Shown piece after piece: positions 1-11,381 of a DNA stretch of 64,000 bases; within the stretch, counting starts at the first letter, position 1, and each line of letters begins with the position of its first letter. Below the pieces are notes generated by a model. That model was not told where the DNA came from and searched no databases. It saw only the letters and a program-made list of their open reading frames with translations. This stretch comes from Drechslerella dactyloides. Lineage: Eukaryota; Ascomycota; Orbiliomycetes; Orbiliales; Orbiliaceae. A program made the translations under genes and the position numbers. Where the stretch lies: positions 1,116,001-1,180,000 of the forward strand of contig JAGTWJ010000001.1 of NCBI GenBank assembly GCA_020064725.1, read 5' to 3'.

Positions 1-21
1 AACATGCACTAATGGTATTAG

Positions 22-2598
22 TCACTTCTACCAGTTCGAAAAGTTGGGCGACGACGATAATGAGACGGAGTTCACATCGGAGGAAGAGACAGATGTCGCA
101 TATTTCTCGCCGAGACTTTCCGAGAATCTTGCACTCATGGAGAGCATCGACAGCATGAACCCACTCCTCGACTGTGAGATTGCGAATCTGACAAATGACG
201 ACGCGCCGCAAATTTACACGATATGTGGGACAGGCGCTCGTTCTTCCTTCCGCACATTAAAACATGGCTTAGAGGTCTCAGAAATCGTCTCATCCGAGCT
301 ACCTGGTGGCCCTATCGCAGTTTGGACAACAAAGTTGAAGAGCGAGGATGAATACGACGCCTACATCGTGCTGTCGTTTACGAACGGCACACTAGTCCTG
401 AGTATCGGCGAGACAGTCGAGGAGGTTACGGACACAGGATTCTTGTCGTCGGCGCCTACATTGGCAGTTCAACAGTTAGGAGACGACGGCCTACTGCAAG
501 TTCATCCCAAAGGCATCCGACATATTCGCGCGGATAGACGGGTAAACGAATGGCCCGCGCCGCAACATCGCTCTATTGTCGCAGCTTCTACGAATTCAAA
601 TCAAGTTGCCATTGCCTTGTCCAGCGGTGAGATTGTCTACTTTGAGCTCGATTCCGATGGACAACTTGCGGAGTACGAAGACAAGAAGGAGATGTCTGGC
701 ACTGTCACATGCCTTTCTCTCGGCGACGTTCCGGAAGGCAAGATGAGATCGTCGTTCCTGGCTGTTGGATGTGATGACAGTACTGTCAGAATTCTCTCGC
801 TGGATCCCGACTCAACACTCGAATCGAAATCCGTGCAAGCTCTTACTTCCGCCCCGACTGCACTTCGAATAATGTCCATGCCCGACTCCGCAGGCGGTGA
901 ATCTCAGAGAACCACTCTCTTTCTCCACATTGGTCTCTACTCCGGAGTCTATCTTCGTACCGTCCTCGACACTGTCACTGGCGAGCTCACTGACACGCGC
1001 ACCCGATTCTTGGGTCCACAGCCTGTCAAACTGTTCAAAGTCGCTGTCGCGGGCACTACTGCAATTCTCGCGCTGAGCTCGAAGCCATGGCTTGGCTATG
1101 CCAACGGCGCGGGACAGTACCTCCTCACACCTCTCTCCTATCACCAGCTTACGTACGCGTGGACGTTCTCCAGCGAGCAATGCCCTCTCGGTATGGTCGG
1201 TATCCAGGATAACAACCTGCGCATCTTTACCGTTGAAAAGATCAGCGAGAATCTGCAGCAGGAGTCAATCCCGCTTAGCTACACGCCGCGCAAGATGGCA
1301 CGACATCCTACAAATCCTTACTTCTACGTCGTCTCGTCGGATGCCGGCACGCTCTCCCCGGAGTCGAGGAATAATCTCATCGCGAAGGCGCAGAATGGCG
1401 ACACGACGGAGCTGCCACCTGCGGACTTTGGCTACCCGCGCGGGGAGAGTCACTGGGCGTCTTGCATTGAAGTCGTCGATACACAGGGCAAAGCCGTCTC
1501 ACATAAAGTTGACCTCGATGAAAATGAAGCGGCACTTAGCGTCGCTGTCGTCCCATTCACCTCCCAGGACGACGAACACTTCCTCCTCGTCGGTACCGCT
1601 AAGGACCTTGTGCTCAACCCGCGCTCTTCCTCCTGTGGGTACGCGCACGTCTATCGTTTCCTAGAAGGCGGTAAGCAGCTACAGTTTATCCACAAGACAA
1701 AGCTGGAGTACGCCCCTCTCGCGTTCGCACCTTTCCACGGTCGCCTTCTCGTAGGCATTGGCCGCGATCTACGTATCTACGACCTCGGAATGAAACAACT
1801 TCTCCGAAAAGCACAGGCTACCGTCGCGCCGAACCTGATCACTGGCTTGACGACGCAGCACCAGCGCATCATCGTCTCGGATATTCAAGAGAGCGTAACA
1901 TATGTCGTATACAAGTCGCAGGAAAACAAACTTATTCCCTTCGCTGATGATATGGTCCCCCGCTGGACGACGTGCACGGCTCTGCTCGACTATGAGAGCG
2001 TGGCTGGAGGTGATAAATTCGGCAACCTCTGGGTCGTGCGTGTTCCGGGCAAAGCCTCCGAGGAGGCTGACGAAGACCCCTCGTCCGGGCATTTGATGCA
2101 TGAGAAGTCGTACCTGCAGGGCGCTCCGAACAGAGTTACGCTCATGTCACACTTCTTCACGCAGGACATCCCAACGAGCATACAGAAGGTGTCCCTGGTT
2201 GCTGGAGGAAGGGATTGCGTCGCTTGGACGGGGCTGCAGGGGACCGTTGGGATAATGGTGCCGTTTGTCAGCCGAGAGGATGTAGATTTCTTCCAAACGC
2301 TAGAACAGCACATGCGTACGGAAGACGCGCCGTTGGCTGGTCGCGATCACTTGATATATCGAAGTTATTATGTTCCGGTGAAAGGGGTTATCGACGGCGA
2401 TTGTGAGTGCCCCTTGCACAGTTGATCTTCCACACTAGAGTTGACGGTCCATGTACTAACGCGAGTGTCCGTATAGTATGCGAACGGTACCCGCTCCTAC
2501 CACACGACAAGAAACAGATGATTGCGGCGGAGCTGGATAGGAGTATTCGGGAGGTGGAGCGCAAAATCGCAGATATGAGGACTCGAGTTGCATATTAG
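22..2598 (+). CDS. RSE1: Splicing factor 3b subunit 3 (Rse1/SF3B130), 5'-partial
   Basis: Join 22..2402, 2477..2598. SF3b scaffold subunit of the U2 snRNP, a nuclear beta-propeller protein that helps SF3b recognise the branch site. The window opens inside an intron (AG at 20-21) and the exon resumes with [12 protein letters not shown], a hallmark of the family. About 834 residues of a usual ~1,200 are present: the central propellers and the C-terminal CPSF_A-type region. The last exon restores the conserved end [17 protein letters not shown] through RTRVAY. The last intron is 74 nt, with a TACTAAC branch site at 2454-2460. The N-terminal third lies outside the window. Identity is clear from continuous family-like sequence. 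Confidence 0.95.
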
Positions 2599-3082
2599 CG
2601 TTGAGTTTCTCTCTCTTACAATAATGTAGTTAGTCGGCTGTGGGGTGACATATGGATAGACAACATGACACGAAATATATGAATGAACAATGGCCCGACA
2701 TGTTAACGCTCTACGCAGGAGTTGTACCAAAGATGAACTGATTTTGGTAGCCTATATATAAGTTTGTCTGGTATATACCAGTCTAAATTTGAAGCCCATC
2801 GCGTTCGCTATACACATGAGTAATGTCTCCTCTAATACATGCACCATGCAGAAGACAGTCCTATAAGTCCCATGCGAACATCACTATATTAGGTAATATT
2901 CAAGCGATCGTTCAAATTGCAAATGTCATTCCATCTGTAGAAACTCCAGCTTCCTGCTGAAAACGCTTAACTCCAAGAAACCAAGCGCTGACAACACAAA
3001 AAATACCACATTTCTCATATCCGGTCATGTCTGCATGAGGGTAGATGCGAACTGCGAAGCGTTGCGGTACAAAGCTAGGTCG
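2599..3082. other. Intergenic, RSE1 3' flank
   Basis: AT-rich 3' flank of RSE1, then the 3' flank of the small minus-strand gene ending at 3083. The two genes converge. I see no gene, tRNA or strong repeat here. Confidence 0.6.
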
Positions 3083-3486
3083 TCAGGTAGAGGCAATATT
3101 ATCGGGGCCAGGGCAGGCCATAGGGCTACTCCCGTGCTGGTCGTTGGTGGGGGAGGCCTGAGGACCGTAGGCTGAACTTGGGATGGGCGGTCCTCGAGGA
3201 GGTGACGGCCTCTCGATGGCTGTCGTATTATCGGGCAGGTGATGCCTATCGGAATCTCTAGTTTGATCTATAGAAGCAGCTGTATCCAGTTGCGCTGTAT
3301 GCTGTTAGGACCGAGCTTTAATCTGTGTTTTTAAGGATATTAGGACTGCTTACCCTCAGGGTCAGGAGCAAGAGCGCGACGACGACGAAGACATTCATAA
3401 AGAGCGACGGCGGATGCAACGGAAGCTACAGGCAGCCCGACCATGGCGACGATGTCACCGGTAGAGAAGCTACTTTTCTCCGGCAT
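3083..3486 (-). CDS. Predicted small single-pass membrane protein
   Basis: Complement of join 3083..3294, 3354..3486; 114 residues. Exon 1 starts MPEKSSFSTGDIVAMVGLPV and holds one hydrophobic stretch (about residues 11-33) followed by four arginines, which would act as a stop-transfer or topology signal. A 59-nt intron (donor GTAAGC, branch CCTAAC, acceptor CATACAG) joins in phase to a 69-codon exon 2 that is hydrophilic and rich in P, S and D. Exon 2 stays open to a TGA at 3083-3085. The support is internal: good splice signals, matching phase and a sensible topology. I do not recognise the family. It may be lineage-specific, or a chance open frame. Confidence 0.45.
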
Positions 3487-4444
3487 AATTTGATGTGGTT
3501 GTCCCGAGGAATATAGATAGACACGCCGAGGCTGAAACGGATGTGCGAGAAGGGAAACGAGGAAATAAGTCGATATGTAGATACGTCAACAGACGAAGGA
3601 GACAACGGTAGGTCGATCAAGCTGATTCTCGAGATATTGACGATAGTCTTGAGATCAAAAATGAAAGATGGAAGAAAAGTTGAAGTGATCAGGAGATCTA
3701 AGACGAGGTAGACTCCCTTAGATACGCAGTAGACTCGACCTTCCGCCCTCTTCTCAAAAAAGCTGCGACTAGCTGCCTCTAAATAGATGAAGAGAAAGAA
3801 TAGGGATAGGCACGGAGACAAAGAACACGAAGAAGGCTCCCTAAGATAATAAAAGGAGTGTACCACCACCAGAATTCGCGGTGCCATGATGCGATCCTCT
3901 GATCCCGTACACAGGTTCACCGTAGTACATGCTGTAAGGTGATTAGGTGAATGCCAAAACCCGTATCAGTCGCAGCTGCTGCGTCTTGAGGGGTTTCCGG
4001 CAGCACCTGCTTTGCCGTTGCCACGTCACTTCCGTTTGTCTTAACCTTATCATTGGGGTTGCTTGGCGGATTTTGGTTGCTGCGCATGCGACTCTTATTG
4101 GTGGAAACCACACCGCAAGGTGGGTCTCGGGACGCAACTCTCTGTTGCAGGATACTTGTAGCTTGTTCGTCTTGCTTGGAACGCCGATATTCGAAACAAT
4201 CCTCGTACACGCGTAGAAGTAGTGCGAAAAGGTGATCCTGCCGTGTGTGTATGTAGCCAGTGTCCGTCGCGTTGACCGAAGATTGGAGATGTAAGAATCT
4301 ACGATCGCGAGGCACATGCTATCCTCGCGGGCAGCCAAGACAGAGTCGACCTTGACTGAAGGTCCGCATATGCACAGTATCTTGAACCGCTATTTGTTAA
4401 TCATAGAAAGTGTAGCAAGATAAGATCAGAATGGAGGACTTACC

Positions 4445-4474
4445 AAGCTTCTATTACTTCTAAGTAATAAGCTT
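4445..4474. repeat. Inverted repeat (HindIII-site hairpin)
   Basis: Arms AAGCTT..ATTACTT and AAGTAAT-AAGCTT face each other across 2-3 nt. It is the first of several AAGTAA/TTACTT palindromes in this intergenic block. Confidence 0.6.
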
Positions 4475-5540
4475 AGTCGGTTCCATCACTCTCTAGAATT
4501 TAGATACTCATAACAAGAACTCTGGACTGAGCTATAGACTCTGATTAGCTGAAATGCCGAAGACCTGAAACTGTCGAACTCTCGAGGAGTATGCAAGCAA
4601 CTATAAGGCAGACAGACGTTGCAGACTTACAGGTTGGTAATGTGACTGGACATAATACTCTTGAAAATTCGACCTTAGAGACATGTGCGCTTGTCTCGTC
4701 ACGGTAAATCACACTGCTAGCTCTCAGCCTCTGTGCTACAAATGAACGGTTGGCCGATTGGGCATACTTTGAACTGGACTAGCTATGAAACCCTTGATTT
4801 TGCTATGGACAACACGGCAGTCCGGCCCCCGAGACAACATGCGTGTCGGGCACAAATTGACAACCAGCTGTATTGCTAATTCAAAGACTGATAACACACC
4901 TGATACACAAATGAATAAAGCAACCAGCGTGCCGACGCGTGGAAATAGTGTACAAATATACTAAGTATCCTCGCACATGGACTTCCGTACGTTCAATTGA
5001 TCAAGCAACCCAAAAGTCGCTGTACACATTGCACTAGATGTAAGGCCGTGGCGTCTGCTAGTATATCTAATGCTCCACCCGCGCTTCCTCTGCTGAACGT
5101 TCATCGAGGTACGAACACTAAGGTGGGATTGAAGTGAATATGTTCCAAAATCAATGCAACGAGTCAGCAAAATTGCCCATTGCGTGAAGCAATGATGAAA
5201 TGCGATGAGCTGATGCCGCTCCGCAAATTTCAGTTTTGAGAACAATGTAGTTTTCCGTATAGGTATAATTACGGATTTTGTGATATGTTGTAGATTTAAT
5301 CGCGAATATCGATAGAAAAAGATGAAATCTCTGAACCGAAATATATAGTATTAGCCGTGTGTACAAAATATTCATCTACCTTTCGCAGGCTCTGCATGCT
5401 ACAGTCTGGCTTGCAAGACACGCGTACGGATAGTGGTAGCTGGTAGCTAATAGAGCCGTTGGTCGCAGAGACCGACTTCGCATCATACACAAGTATGCAG
5501 CTAAATCATGTCGAAACTACTTTGTGAGTGCTTAAATACT

Positions 5541-5556
5541 AAGTAAGTACTTACTT
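5541..5556. repeat. 16-bp perfect palindrome
   Basis: AAGTAAGTACTTACTT is fully self-complementary. A second palindrome of the same style, GCTTAAGCACTTAAGC, lies at 5698-5713. Confidence 0.7.
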
Positions 5557-6062
5557 ATGCATGCATCTATATATTCGACTATAGAGAACAGCCCCGTAGC
5601 TTGTATATTATAGACTTCTTAAGTAAGCTGTTGAACCCGCTAAGCTGAGAAAGAAGTTATTTTTTGGCAAAGGTTACCGAACGGATTTCTATTACTTGCT
5701 TAAGCACTTAAGCATATTACTTGAGCGAGGCATTGCAATTACTCCCGATCTATCTTATATTGACGTCAGAGCGCCAAGCAAGAGCCATGCTTGGCGGAGT
5801 TTTGCAATGCTGGGTCTGGTAACGGTTTATTAATTACATAACCAACACAAAGGACTTTGGTATTGAGGCAAGACGAGGCTGAGAAATTTGGCCGCGCAAG
5901 CTGCATGGTGTTTGCAATTTGGCCGCGGTGCCAACTGCGAACCTTAGCCAATAGTATTACATGAACCTTGCGGCTCTTTAACTTATCACTCCTGCTAAAT
6001 CAGTTGGGCACCTGGATCTCGCCAGTGCACCCCGAGATTACACCCACTCATGATCAACCGAC

Positions 6063-8318
6063 ATGGCGGCTTCAAAGTCGCACTCAGCAGATTGGGAGAA
6101 GTATCGCCAAAACATCACCCATTTGTATCATCAGGGCCTGACGCAGCTAGGGATACAGAAGGCCCTCGAGAGCCAGTATGACTTTGTTGTTAGGTGAGGC
6201 CCGTCTGCCCAGGTCAAAAGTGCGCGACCGTCGAAACACTGACAGCTGGCATCAGTGCCAAACAGCTGGAATATCGCCTCAGTGTTTGGGGTCTGCGTAA
6301 GAACGTAACGAAGGCCGAATATCAACGTATCCAAGAAGCCATACAGAAACGATCACACGAGGGGGGAAAGGCGACAGATGTTTATCTTAAGGATGTTCCA
6401 ATACCGGCGAAGAAACTGAAGAGGAATCTTCAGAGATACGGGTCAACGAGACCATTACCACCCGAAAATCGCTCGATCGAGGCCAGCACTACTTCTATTA
6501 ATGATATAACCATTATAACCCCGCCAGGAAGCCCAAAGGAGTCTCCAAGCCGCTTAGATGGCACCGGAACATATTATCTTAGACCCTCCTCTCCCTCGCC
6601 GTCGCTTACTATCAGGGGAGAGCAGTCTGCCCCCTCCTCTGATTACGGTTCTCGCGTAGCCTCACAACTCTGCTGGCCATATCTACCCTGCGTCGCCTTG
6701 ATTTTACAATCGGCTCCACAGTCTAGTTTGACAGTAGACTCTGCGATGTTTGCACTAATCTACTTCACCTCAGGTCAGTATGCAAGGACGGCTCATATTC
6801 CTGAATGTCAATTATATCTATACCACACTCTAACATGTATTCCCGGAACTAGCGAGCTGGCCCGCCCTCAGCGACCTTTACGTCACAACAGTAATCAAAA
6901 TTAAACATGAACCTTCCATTTCAATCTATTACTCGCGCAAGACGCCCTTGTTTAATGCGATTTACCGATCCCTCCGGTATATGAACTCAAGTTGGGGCGG
7001 CGGAAATCGTTATCATGATATTATGGAATCCTCGCTGGCCGAGAAATTCTTATCTGGCCTTACGGATATCGGAAAATTTGACCAGCTATCAACCCATATT
7101 CCAGGCAATGCGCGGTTGCCTGTGTCACCCTCCTTCCGAAACCTGGAGTCAGAGCAGCTCGAACCGCATGCCACTCCAGGGCATGGGGTCGACTCATCTC
7201 GAATCACAGCTTTAGCACACAGTAATCCAGAACCACATACGCGGAAGCGTCCTGTGGTTTCAGAGAACTCGGAGAGTGAACCCGAAATCAAGCGCGCGCG
7301 CCGACTGATATGCCGAAGCCTGGATCGAAACTATGCTTGTCCGTTCGCGAAAGGTGACCCAAAAAGTCACTTCAATTGCCTATTGATAAATAGGAAGGAT
7401 TTACGAGGAATTCGGTAGGCTTGGAGTCTAGTTCCTCGTTATCGTGAATGTACTGACTGACCGCCACATGTAGAGAGCATATGAAAAGGGTTCACTACCA
7501 CAGTGATCTGCCATCCATGATCACGACTTCAAGAACATGGGACGCTATTTTCAGCTCAATTTATCCGGAATGGGGACCAAGATCTCGACCAAGCCCGTGT
7601 AAGTTGCCTACGAACTTTTCTGAAGAAACTTGGCCTAATTGTCATCATAGACTTCGATCCGATCGAAATAGCACGGCGTAGTCTCGAGCGACCCCGCAGC
7701 CCAGAGACTCCCCAGGATTCGCAAGTCGGTTCCAGTAAGTCCGTGGAGATGAACACACGAACACCGCCCTGCGCAATTCAGCCATACTCCGCGCCTACCG
7801 GCGATCATAGGGATCTTAGGGATCCATTTTTGGAAATTGATCACCGTCCGGGGGTATTTCGAAATGAATACCGTCCGGGGGTATTTCGAAATGAATACCG
7901 TCCGAGGGTATTTCGGAATGGATGTGCCCCGAATATCGCGTTAGCACAACGAGTCGGCTGTTCAGCGCTGTCTCACTCTAACTTCAGCCCTCCGGGGTCC
8001 GTCGAACCTCCATCTGTTGCATTTATTAATCACGCTGATCGTAGCGTAACCTCTGACAATTCTAGCAATCCTCTGAGCTTCGGTATCAGACCTACCAGTC
8101 CCTCCGGTCATGATGCTCATATCACCGATGCTGATAGCACATCGATTGATAATATGGGAGCTGCAAGCGAAAAGTCTGTTCCGAATATCTTCGAGAACTT
8201 GTCCCAGCTAACAGCTCAGCTGGAGAAATTCGAAGAGGAGATAGGGGAATTAAAATTCGAGCGCGATCATTGGAAACGACAATATTTTGAGTTGGCGAGG
8301 CAAAATCGCAACAAATGA
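6063..8318 (+). CDS. Clr5-domain protein with C2H2-like motif
   Basis: Join 6063..6193, 6256..6773, 6853..7414, 7474..7598, 7651..8318; 667 residues. The N-terminus (about residues 10-62) is a Clr5 domain, a Pezizomycotina DNA-binding-like module: WEKYRQNITHLYHQG, then across intron 1 AKQLEYRLSVWGLRKN. Residues ~373-411 form a C-x12-C-x13-H-x4-H pattern ending REHMKRVH, as seen in many fungal Clr5 proteins and spanning intron 3. Residues ~510-536 are three 9-residue repeats (RPGVFRNEY). The last ~40 residues are a likely coiled coil. Introns 1, 3 and 4 (62, 59 and 52 nt) have good signals. Intron 2 uses a GTCAGT donor, so its edge is less sure. A nuclear regulatory role is inferred only. Confidence 0.8.
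7844..7924 (+). repeat. Three 27-nt tandem repeats inside the Clr5 gene
   Basis: Units 7844-7870, 7871-7897 and 7898-7924. The first two are identical, and the third differs at a few sites and diverges at its end. The length is a multiple of three, so the frame is kept and the protein gains a 9-residue repeat. This suggests recent slippage and possible strain polymorphism. Confidence 0.9.
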
Positions 8319-11300
8319 TGAATCTCCATACAACAATATCGCTTTTTTATGGGCGTCGGTATAGACCTGATTTCTCAATATTATATTTTTATGGTCTCGC
8401 AAGCTAAAGATACCCAATTTTTATATTGTATTTGCGGGCTGCACCTTGATTTCATTCTGAGAATATATGCGCTTTGTAACATCAAAGTTAAGATCTTATA
8501 ACGTATTCCACAAGCGAGCGGACCACACAAGCGAGCGGACCACCCCATATAAACCAACACCCTACCAAAACACTTTTTATTGATAACTTAATCAATAATT
8601 AATTTAAAATTAGAATAAAATTAATCTTGTTTATATAAACTATTACAAATCTAAAAATATTTTTTTAAATTTTTTTTATATTAAATTAAAGAAATATACA
8701 AGGGGGGTGGTCCGGTCGCTTGTCTGGTCCAGTCGCTTATTGTTGACGTTAATGGGTTGTAATTTTCTAAAGGATCTTTCAAAGGCAGATAAGCAAGTAT
8801 CTTCCTGTAGCCGTTATGCGCTTTTGGCCGGCGAGGCAACGTTAACGTGACGCGAGATTTACTTCTGAAAGACACGTTCTATTGCTTAACATTTTCACGC
8901 GTCTGTTTGACTTGTTATCCGGGTAGCTATTATTGTATACGATAGTTTCCTGACTTTCCTCGCATTCTGGCACTGCATGCAATGATATATATAGTATTGC
9001 TTTTATAAGTTTTGACGTAACCATCTTCACAATGGGGTATCGATATCCAGAGTTCACTTTACGTACGGCGCACAAGACACTATACCATCGCTTGTCCTGA
9101 AAATTATTCATACCTAGCAGCCGGAGTCTTAAGCGGGGTAGCCCCACGTGCACCATATATATAGTAAATGCACATGATGCACTCGAATACATGGTCTTGC
9201 GAGCCTGAACGCACGAATAGTAAAGACCTACTCTGCCGAAACCACAGGGTGGTTTGATACGACTACCGGGCGGAGGACACCATTACCGGCGAGAAGCCGC
9301 GTTTCGATATAGTCTCGAAGCTAGGCTTGTCTGATAAAAATATATGATAAAATGCAGTATCAACGGGCTACGCAGGCTGGAGGATGGCGCCTGGTGTATA
9401 TATAACGACGAGACAAAATACCGGAGTACCACTGTCAATATTTGCGAGAGCGCAGATGTGGACCGCATTCGAAAACAAGGCTGTTCAAATTCGATCCCCG
9501 CACATAGATCTAGAACATCCCTTCTTTGTTTGGTGTATGAGACAAAACAGCATTCTGCAGTCTGGACTAAGCTAACTACCTAGGTCATCTATTTATCGAA
9601 CCCAACACCGATCGTTCGATATAACTATCTCATGGTATACGTACGATAAACATATAGTATATTATATTATCTAGGTATTCTAGAGAAAGTGTCGGCATTT
9701 ACAAACAAATATACCGACCGCTATGGAGAGTTAGACCGTTACATCTCCGTTTTTAAAATCAAATGGCGAAAATCCCGTCCGGATACTATGATAAAAATAC
9801 GGTGACAAGGTTATCAAAACGGATATAAAACGCGTATTTGATGAGAGAACGATGATATAACGATCTAATTGTATAGTATACAACCGCTTGCAAATCTCTA
9901 CCATTTCCTATAGAGTACTGCTGGTCTCGCGAGCCAAATCTACACACAGTCCAATGTGTTACAATACGCTCTTCAACATTTGTCTATAATGCATTCGCGG
10001 CGCACGACTGGCAGTCTGATTACAAGACGGACAACTAGGAAATAACGTATAACGCCAAAATCCGCCAATATATAGGTGTTGCGCTCCTACAAAAGCCAAC
10101 GCGCTGCACAAAGGTAGCCTGACGCTGTAGGTACAAGGGGCTCACAAGTAGCCTCGAAGCGCTCGCGACAACCAATATCCGCCAAGAAAACGCGGGCACA
10201 GACATAGACCCATCCTGCCGTGCATTGCCTCACAAGGTTGATGCCAGCTCGTCGGACAATCTACAGACCCATATCACATGATTACAACCTAGAACAGACC
10301 ACAATTCAAGCCGGCATCTCTTCTTCCCGCCAGCTAACATACGGCCACCGCCGCATCAATTCTCCATCGATCATAGTAGGAAAATTACATGAATAATCTC
10401 ATCTCATCTCATCTCTCATCTCGAATACAAAGTCCATCGATGTCTACAGGAATCCCACCCAGCTACCAGCAGGACAGAAAAAACCCATCTAATCGAAAAA
10501 AGTAAAAATAAGAAAACAGGAAAAGAATATTTAGACAAGGAAAATACATAAAACCGGGAGAACAGACCGACCGACCAGACCAGCCTAACACATACGAACG
10601 GGGTACCAGGTGAACGAACAAGTATAATATAGGGACAACAAGAAAAGCCGTTAATAAGGATACTACTGTTAATAATTGTATAGTTAAAAAAAAGCCGAAA
10701 AAACGTAACCGTAAAAAAAGGGAAAAGGGTTTACAAGAAGGTGGCTCAATCGTGTCCAGGGGATTTTACAAGAAGAGGGAAATAAAAAAAGTGATGACCA
10801 CAAGCGTCAAGCGTGACTAGTATAATAATATAATGTAGAGTGTAGTGCAGAGTAGTGTAGCGAAGCTAAATTTCTCGATCGACAAGGGAGTACAGGACTG
10901 GGTATATAGGGCTACAAGCTTTATCTTCAAGACAAGTCGGGAGCAAAGGGCAAGCAAGGGTTTATTTTATAGGATACATGATTGTGCATTCGCATGATTC
11001 GGATTCTTGGGAGGGGAGGGGTGGGGAGGCACCGGGAGGAGAACTTGGGGCTGCATGGGGAGGGGCAGGGGGCATCTGGGGCGGGCATCAATCGGGGGTA
11101 AGGGGGTCGAAAGAAAACGTTTTAAAAATAATGTTATCTCTCAATCTGCAGTCGGGCGGGGAGGGTGTGGAGGATATGTGGCGCGCCACGTCCGGCTGGA
11201 CAGCACGGCACCGTTCCCTTTTCACGTCCCCACGCGACCGGAAGCATAAAAGCACCATCGAATCTCTTTCCTCCTCGTTCGCTCACATCATCACGTAGTC

Positions 11301-11381
11301 GTCATCGCTGAAACCTTTCATTGGGGATAGATTTTTGATTTGGGATAGGTCCGATGGCTGCGGGTGTCCTGCCGCAGAGTC
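8319..11381. other. AT-rich intergenic region
   Basis: Holds the 3' flank of the Clr5 gene, the MITE-like element at 8511-8739, and AT-rich DNA with A-runs and short ATCTC repeats near 10397-10425. The part next to 11382 is presumably the 3' UTR of the importin gene, which reads leftward. No coding region is supported. Confidence 0.55.
8511..8739. mobile_element. MITE-like element with terminal inverted repeats
   Basis: The left end carries two tandem copies of AAGCGAGCGGACCAC. The right end, read on the minus strand, starts TAAGCGACTGGACCAG and continues with ACAAGCGACCGGACCACCCC. The two ends therefore match over about 33 nt with about five differences. The ~140 bp between them are very AT-rich and non-coding. 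Size, inverted ends and lack of an open frame fit a non-autonomous DNA transposon. I found no clear target-site duplication, so superfamily and exact ends are undecided. Confidence 0.55.

Larger units (their letters stand above)
3487..6062. other. AT-rich intergenic block with palindromes
   Basis: Contains the upstream region of the small minus-strand gene and then AT-rich DNA with several short perfect palindromes built on AAGTAA/TTACTT and CTTAAG (4445-4474, 5541-5556, 5698-5713). Open frames up to 164 codons on the minus strand around 3426-3920 are low-complexity and lack convincing coding character. The final ~100 bp are the promoter of the Clr5-domain gene. Confidence 0.5.

Noticed and set aside
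3426..3920. 164-codon minus-strand ORF
   Set aside because: It reads through exon 1 of the small membrane protein in a different frame; the rest is low-complexity L/S/F-rich sequence.
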